DNA from: Sphingomonas crusticola | Lineage (GTDB): Bacteria > Pseudomonadota > Alphaproteobacteria > Sphingomonadales > Sphingomonadaceae | Assembly (NCBI RefSeq): GCF_003391115.1 | Contig: NZ_QTJP01000001.1 | Span: 2,936,501 to 3,000,500, forward strand | Reading direction: 5' to 3' | Length of the DNA: 64,000 bases | Part shown: positions 61,652 through 64,000 of the stretch, piece after piece | Layout of the letters: every line of letters starts with the position of its first letter | How positions within the stretch are numbered: position 1 is the first letter of the stretch | The notes under the pieces: generated by a model | Database searches by the model: none | The model's input: the letters and a program-made list of their open reading frames with translations, nothing else | What the model was told of the DNA's origin: nothing | Translations under genes and position numbers: made by a program

Positions 61652-62329
61652 TCAGAGCAGCCTAAGCAATTGCGCCGCTGCGAGAAAATCACGCCGCCGC
61701 GCCGCCCGCGTCTCCAGCGCGAGTTGATCCTCTCCCCAGCGTGCCGCCTGCCAAATCTCGTCGAGATGGGTGAGATCGAAGGCTGCGTCAGCCTCTACCG
61801 CGGCTTCCGACAAAGCGAGCGCCGTTACCAGGGATCCGCCGATCGTAATCAGCGGCGCCATCGCCGCCAAGCCGAAGGCGTCGCGCGCCGCCAGCGCCTC
61901 GCTCAGCCTTTGCACGGTCGCGGGCGGCTGGGGAGCATGGATGATGCCGGTAGTGACGACGAAATGCACGTCGTAACGCGCGCGTGCCCAATCCAGCATC
62001 GGATCCCACAGCTCCGCCTGACGGGCGACGAGCTCGGGAGGTGCGTCGGCCCGGTAGCAGAGCAGATCGCTTCCGCCATAGGCGGCCAATGTCCGGGCAA
62101 AGGCCGTGGGATCTGGCGCGATCCGATCGATCGCGGCATTGCTGAGCCCGGTCAGCGGCATCGAGCGGGGATCGATCTCTTCGCCCTGGGCTCGCCATTC
62201 GGCCGCGGCGGCCGCCGCGAGGGTCGGGTAGGGGATGATCAATGCGGCGCGCGCCGGCGTCTTGACCGGACGCCCATCGAGCAGGATCGCACCATCGGCG
62301 ATCGTCACCTCGGAATAGAAGCGCTTCAC
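61652..62329 (-). CDS. ATP12 family F1-ATPase assembly chaperone
   Basis: A 225-residue ATP12 homologue, which binds the F1 alpha subunit during ATP synthase assembly and is typical of alphaproteobacteria and mitochondria. Landmarks are MKRFYSEVTIADGAILLDG, RPVKTPARAALIIPY, the AAEWRAQGEEIDPRSMPLT segment and a GSDLLCYRADAPPELV core. The start overlaps the HAD phosphatase stop by 4 bp (ATGA), placing it in the RluA-HAD-ATP12 operon. Confidence 0.93.
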   Translation of the reverse strand: MKRFYSEVTIADGAILLDGRPVKTPARAALIIPYPTLAAAAAAEWRAQGEEIDPRSMPLTGLSNAAIDRIAPDPTAFARTLAAYGGSDLLCYRADAPPELVARQAELWDPMLDWARARYDVHFVVTTGIIHAPQPPATVQRLSEALAARDAFGLAAMAPLITIGGSLVTALALSEAAVEADAAFDLTHLDEIWQAARWGEDQLALETRAARRRDFLAAAQLLRLL

Positions 62330-62985
62330 GGCAGCACCTCAAGGATGGCGACAAGTGCCGAGGGATGTTCGGCCACCACATCGGCGCCGGCGTCGAGCAA
62401 TTCCTGTCGGTTGTGATAGCCCCAGGCCACGCCGACCGCGGCGCATCCGGCCGCTTTGGCCATTTGCATGTCGAAACTGGTGTCGCCGATCATGGCGGTG
62501 GTGGCCGGCGACGCGCCGGCGTCGGCCATCGCCTGGTGCAGCATTGACGGATCGGGCTTCGATGGGTGGCGATCGGCAGTTTGCAGCGTCACGAACCGAG
62601 GATGCAGGCCGTGATGTTCGAGAATGTGCCTGAGCCCGCGATCGGACTTGCCGGTCGCCACGCCGAGCACCCAGCCGCGCGCATCGAGCAGCTCGATGGC
62701 GTCTGCGATCCCATCGTAGAGCGGCTCGTCGGCGAGGCCCTTTGCGCGCAGATCGAAAAAGGCGGCCTTGTAGGCGGCCGACAAGGCCTCATGCTCCACG
62801 GCATCGCCGCTGGGATGGAGCACCGCCATCGCCTCGGTCAACGACAGGCCGATGATCCCGCGCGTTGCCGCACCGGCGGGTGCGGCAATTCCCCGCGCGG
62901 CAAAACCGCGTTCCATCGCGAGACAGATCGTCGCCTGGGAGTCTACCAGCGTGCCGTCACAATCGAATACTGCCAGGCGGTTCAT
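62326..62985 (-). CDS. HAD family phosphatase (phosphoglycolate phosphatase-like)
   Basis: A 219-residue HAD-superfamily hydrolase. The first motif AVFDCDGTLVDSQ places Asp8 (nucleophile) and Asp10, the second motif is VLGVATGKSD, and the third is KPDPSMLHQA with MIGDTSFDMQMAKAAG. The helical cap follows the first motif (subfamily C1, PGP/Gph type). It hydrolyses a small phosphate ester. ATG 62985 is preferred; the longer frame to 63111 covers the end of the PaiB-like gene antisense to nothing useful. Confidence 0.92.
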   Translation of the reverse strand: MNRLAVFDCDGTLVDSQATICLAMERGFAARGIAAPAGAATRGIIGLSLTEAMAVLHPSGDAVEHEALSAAYKAAFFDLRAKGLADEPLYDGIADAIELLDARGWVLGVATGKSDRGLRHILEHHGLHPRFVTLQTADRHPSKPDPSMLHQAMADAGASPATTAMIGDTSFDMQMAKAAGCAAVGVAWGYHNRQELLDAGADVVAEHPSALVAILEVLP

Positions 62986-63362
62986 CGTACCGCCGCCATC
63001 GCATCTGCGGCGCGATTTTGGCCGAGCGCGCGCAAGGCGGCGATGGCACCGGCCGCTTCGGCATCCAATCGATAATTCCACGTCGGCACCTGATCGGCTG
63101 TGCCATACCAATCCGGGCTGACGTAGAAATGGGTGCCGATCACGCTGGCGAGCACCGGTGCCCCGTCAAGAGCAGCAGTCAGCGTGTTGGATCGCGATAG
63201 ATGAAAACGGGCGGAGCCGCCCGCTCCGAAGGTCAGCGGCGCCTGCGCGCTCGCCAACCGCCCGTCTGCAACAACGACAATTTGGGCGAAGGCGGTTTCG
63301 CTGACGAACGCCCGCATTGCCGCTTCGTCGGACCATGCGAATGCCCGATTGGGATGCGTCAC
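62982..63362 (-). CDS. PaiB-like FMN-binding protein with a large internal deletion
   Basis: A 126-residue protein. Residues 1-97 follow the start of the PaiB/FMN-binding negative regulator family: THPNRAFAW, ARFHLSRSNTL, GAPVLASVIGTHFYVSPDWY and QVPTWNY. Instead of the usual middle region the next residues jump straight to DAEAAGAIAALRALGQNRAADAM, which resembles the family's extreme C-terminus (GxIAxLxAxGxxxxAAAxA). Full members are near 200 residues, so roughly 75 are missing in frame. It may be a degenerate or functionally minimal form. Both ends overlap neighbours by 4 bp, so it is still embedded in the operon. Confidence 0.7.
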   Translation of the reverse strand: MTHPNRAFAWSDEAAMRAFVSETAFAQIVVVADGRLASAQAPLTFGAGGSARFHLSRSNTLTAALDGAPVLASVIGTHFYVSPDWYGTADQVPTWNYRLDAEAAGAIAALRALGQNRAADAMAAVR

Positions 63363-64000
63363 CGCGTCCCCCGCGACCGCCGTTCCCCCTTGCGGTCCTT
63401 GCGGCGTGCCTTGGCCGCGGCGCTGACCGCCTTCTTCTTGCCTTCGGGCGTCTCGCTATATTTGGGCGGATCGAACGGCAGCGCATCGCCCAATTCCAGG
63501 TCGAAGCCGAGATGCGCCAGGCTTTCCACGAAATGGCGCGGCGGATCGGCCGAGACATCGAGCTTGCTGCCGTCGGGATGATCGACCCGCAGGCGCCGCG
63601 CGTGAAGGTGCATCTTGCGGCTGATCCCGCCGGTCAGGAACGCTTCCTGATGGCCGTATTTGCCGTCGCCCACAATCGGGTGGCCGATCGCCGCCATGTG
63701 GACACGGAGCTGGTGGGTACGGCCCGTATAGGGCTCGAGCTGGACCCAGGCAGTGGTGTTGCCGGCCCGCTCGATCACACGATAGCGAGTACGCGCCGGC
63801 TGGCCTTCCTTAAGGCTGACATGCATCTTCTCGCCGCCGGTGCCCGGTTGTTTGGCGATCGGCAGCTCGACCATGCCGTCCTCAATCGACGGGACGCCGA
63901 CCACAAGCGCCCAATAGAGCTTGCGCGCAGTACGGCTGGAAAAGGCCTTGGAAAAATGCGCTGCCGCCCCGGACGAACGCGCCACCAGCAGCACGCCGGA
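63359..64000 (-). CDS. RluA family 23S rRNA pseudouridine synthase (partial, 5' end beyond window)
   Basis: The last 213 codons of an RluA-type synthase that isomerises uridine in rRNA. The visible sequence begins SGVLLVAR, directly after the family's HRLDKDTSG catalytic-Asp motif, which lies outside the window. LEPYTGRTHQLRVHMAAIGHPIVGD and MHLHARRL are diagnostic C-terminal motifs. It ends with an Arg/Lys-rich tail. It is followed by the PaiB-like, HAD and ATP12 genes with 4-bp overlaps. No start can be given. Confidence 0.93.
   Translation of the reverse strand, partial: SGVLLVARSSGAAAHFSKAFSSRTARKLYWALVVGVPSIEDGMVELPIAKQPGTGGEKMHVSLKEGQPARTRYRVIERAGNTTAWVQLEPYTGRTHQLRVHMAAIGHPIVGDGKYGHQEAFLTGGISRKMHLHARRLRVDHPDGSKLDVSADPPRHFVESLAHLGFDLELGDALPFDPPKYSETPEGKKKAVSAAAKARRKDRKGERRSRGTR

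Noticed and set aside
1-64000. CRISPR arrays, insertion sequences, rRNA genes, toxin-antitoxin or restriction systems
   Set aside because: I looked for repeat-spacer periodicity, transposase motifs with terminal repeats and known defence families and saw none.

Overview
The window looks like a chromosomal stretch of a high-GC alphaproteobacterium, most likely a member of the Sphingomonadaceae. The reasons are four TonB-dependent receptors (TBDRs) with sphingomonad-style plug domains, dense catabolic operons, a lone bS21 gene, the PnuC/NadR pair, an ATP12-type F1 assembly factor, and overlapping start/stop codons throughout. No species can be named from the sequence alone.

Layout. (1) 64-8175, plus strand: a TBDR followed by a tightly packed catabolic operon of alpha/beta hydrolase, VOC enzyme, MetE-like zinc enzyme, MFE-2-type SDR, enoyl-CoA hydratase/isomerase and acyl-CoA carboxyltransferase. 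(2) 8238-12896: an integration hot spot. An intact tyrosine integrase lies beside a displaced 3' half of an arginine tRNA. Next come a beta-helix (tailspike-like) gene and a methyltransferase, then a second, diverged copy of the integrase-start/tRNA junction in which the integrase is reduced to about ten codons. (3) 13072-13272: rpsU. (4) 13370-26784, minus strand: a serine hydrolase, TBDR, SDR, two acyl-CoA synthetases, thiolase, hydroxyacyl-CoA dehydrogenase, MFS transporter and tannase/feruloyl-esterase-like enzyme, with a divergent TetR regulator at 27024. (5) 27784-36692: an Ntn-hydrolase acylase divergent from a TBDR, then a LysR regulator, a DUF1611 (DgcN-like) protein and an enolase-superfamily epimerase (DgcA-like), suggesting uptake and use of an acylated or D-glutamate-containing compound. 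(6) 36716-47637: a Tat-exported Gfo/Idh oxidoreductase, a secreted double-VOC protein, a secreted beta-helix/propeller protein, an MFS transporter, a TBDR with a TetR regulator and a clear candidate operator, and a hydrolase. (7) 47634-56599: a glutathione transferase, a flavin-dependent halogenase and a tripartite RND efflux system. (8) 56795-64000: mostly housekeeping: a tRNA-Pro, pnuC-nadR, a YbjN protein, proC, a glycosyltransferase, and an atp12 / HAD phosphatase / truncated PaiB / RluA operon cut by the window edge.

Regions 1, 4, 5 and 6 repeat one logic: an outer-membrane TBDR takes up an organic substrate, a hydrolase opens it, and regulator-linked CoA or oxidoreductase enzymes process the products. 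The substrates cannot be read from sequence. The least familiar systems are the MetE-like enzyme inside a CoA catabolic operon (region 1), the secreted oxidoreductase/VOC/beta-helix-propeller set (region 6), and the tandem tRNA-Arg element scar (region 2).
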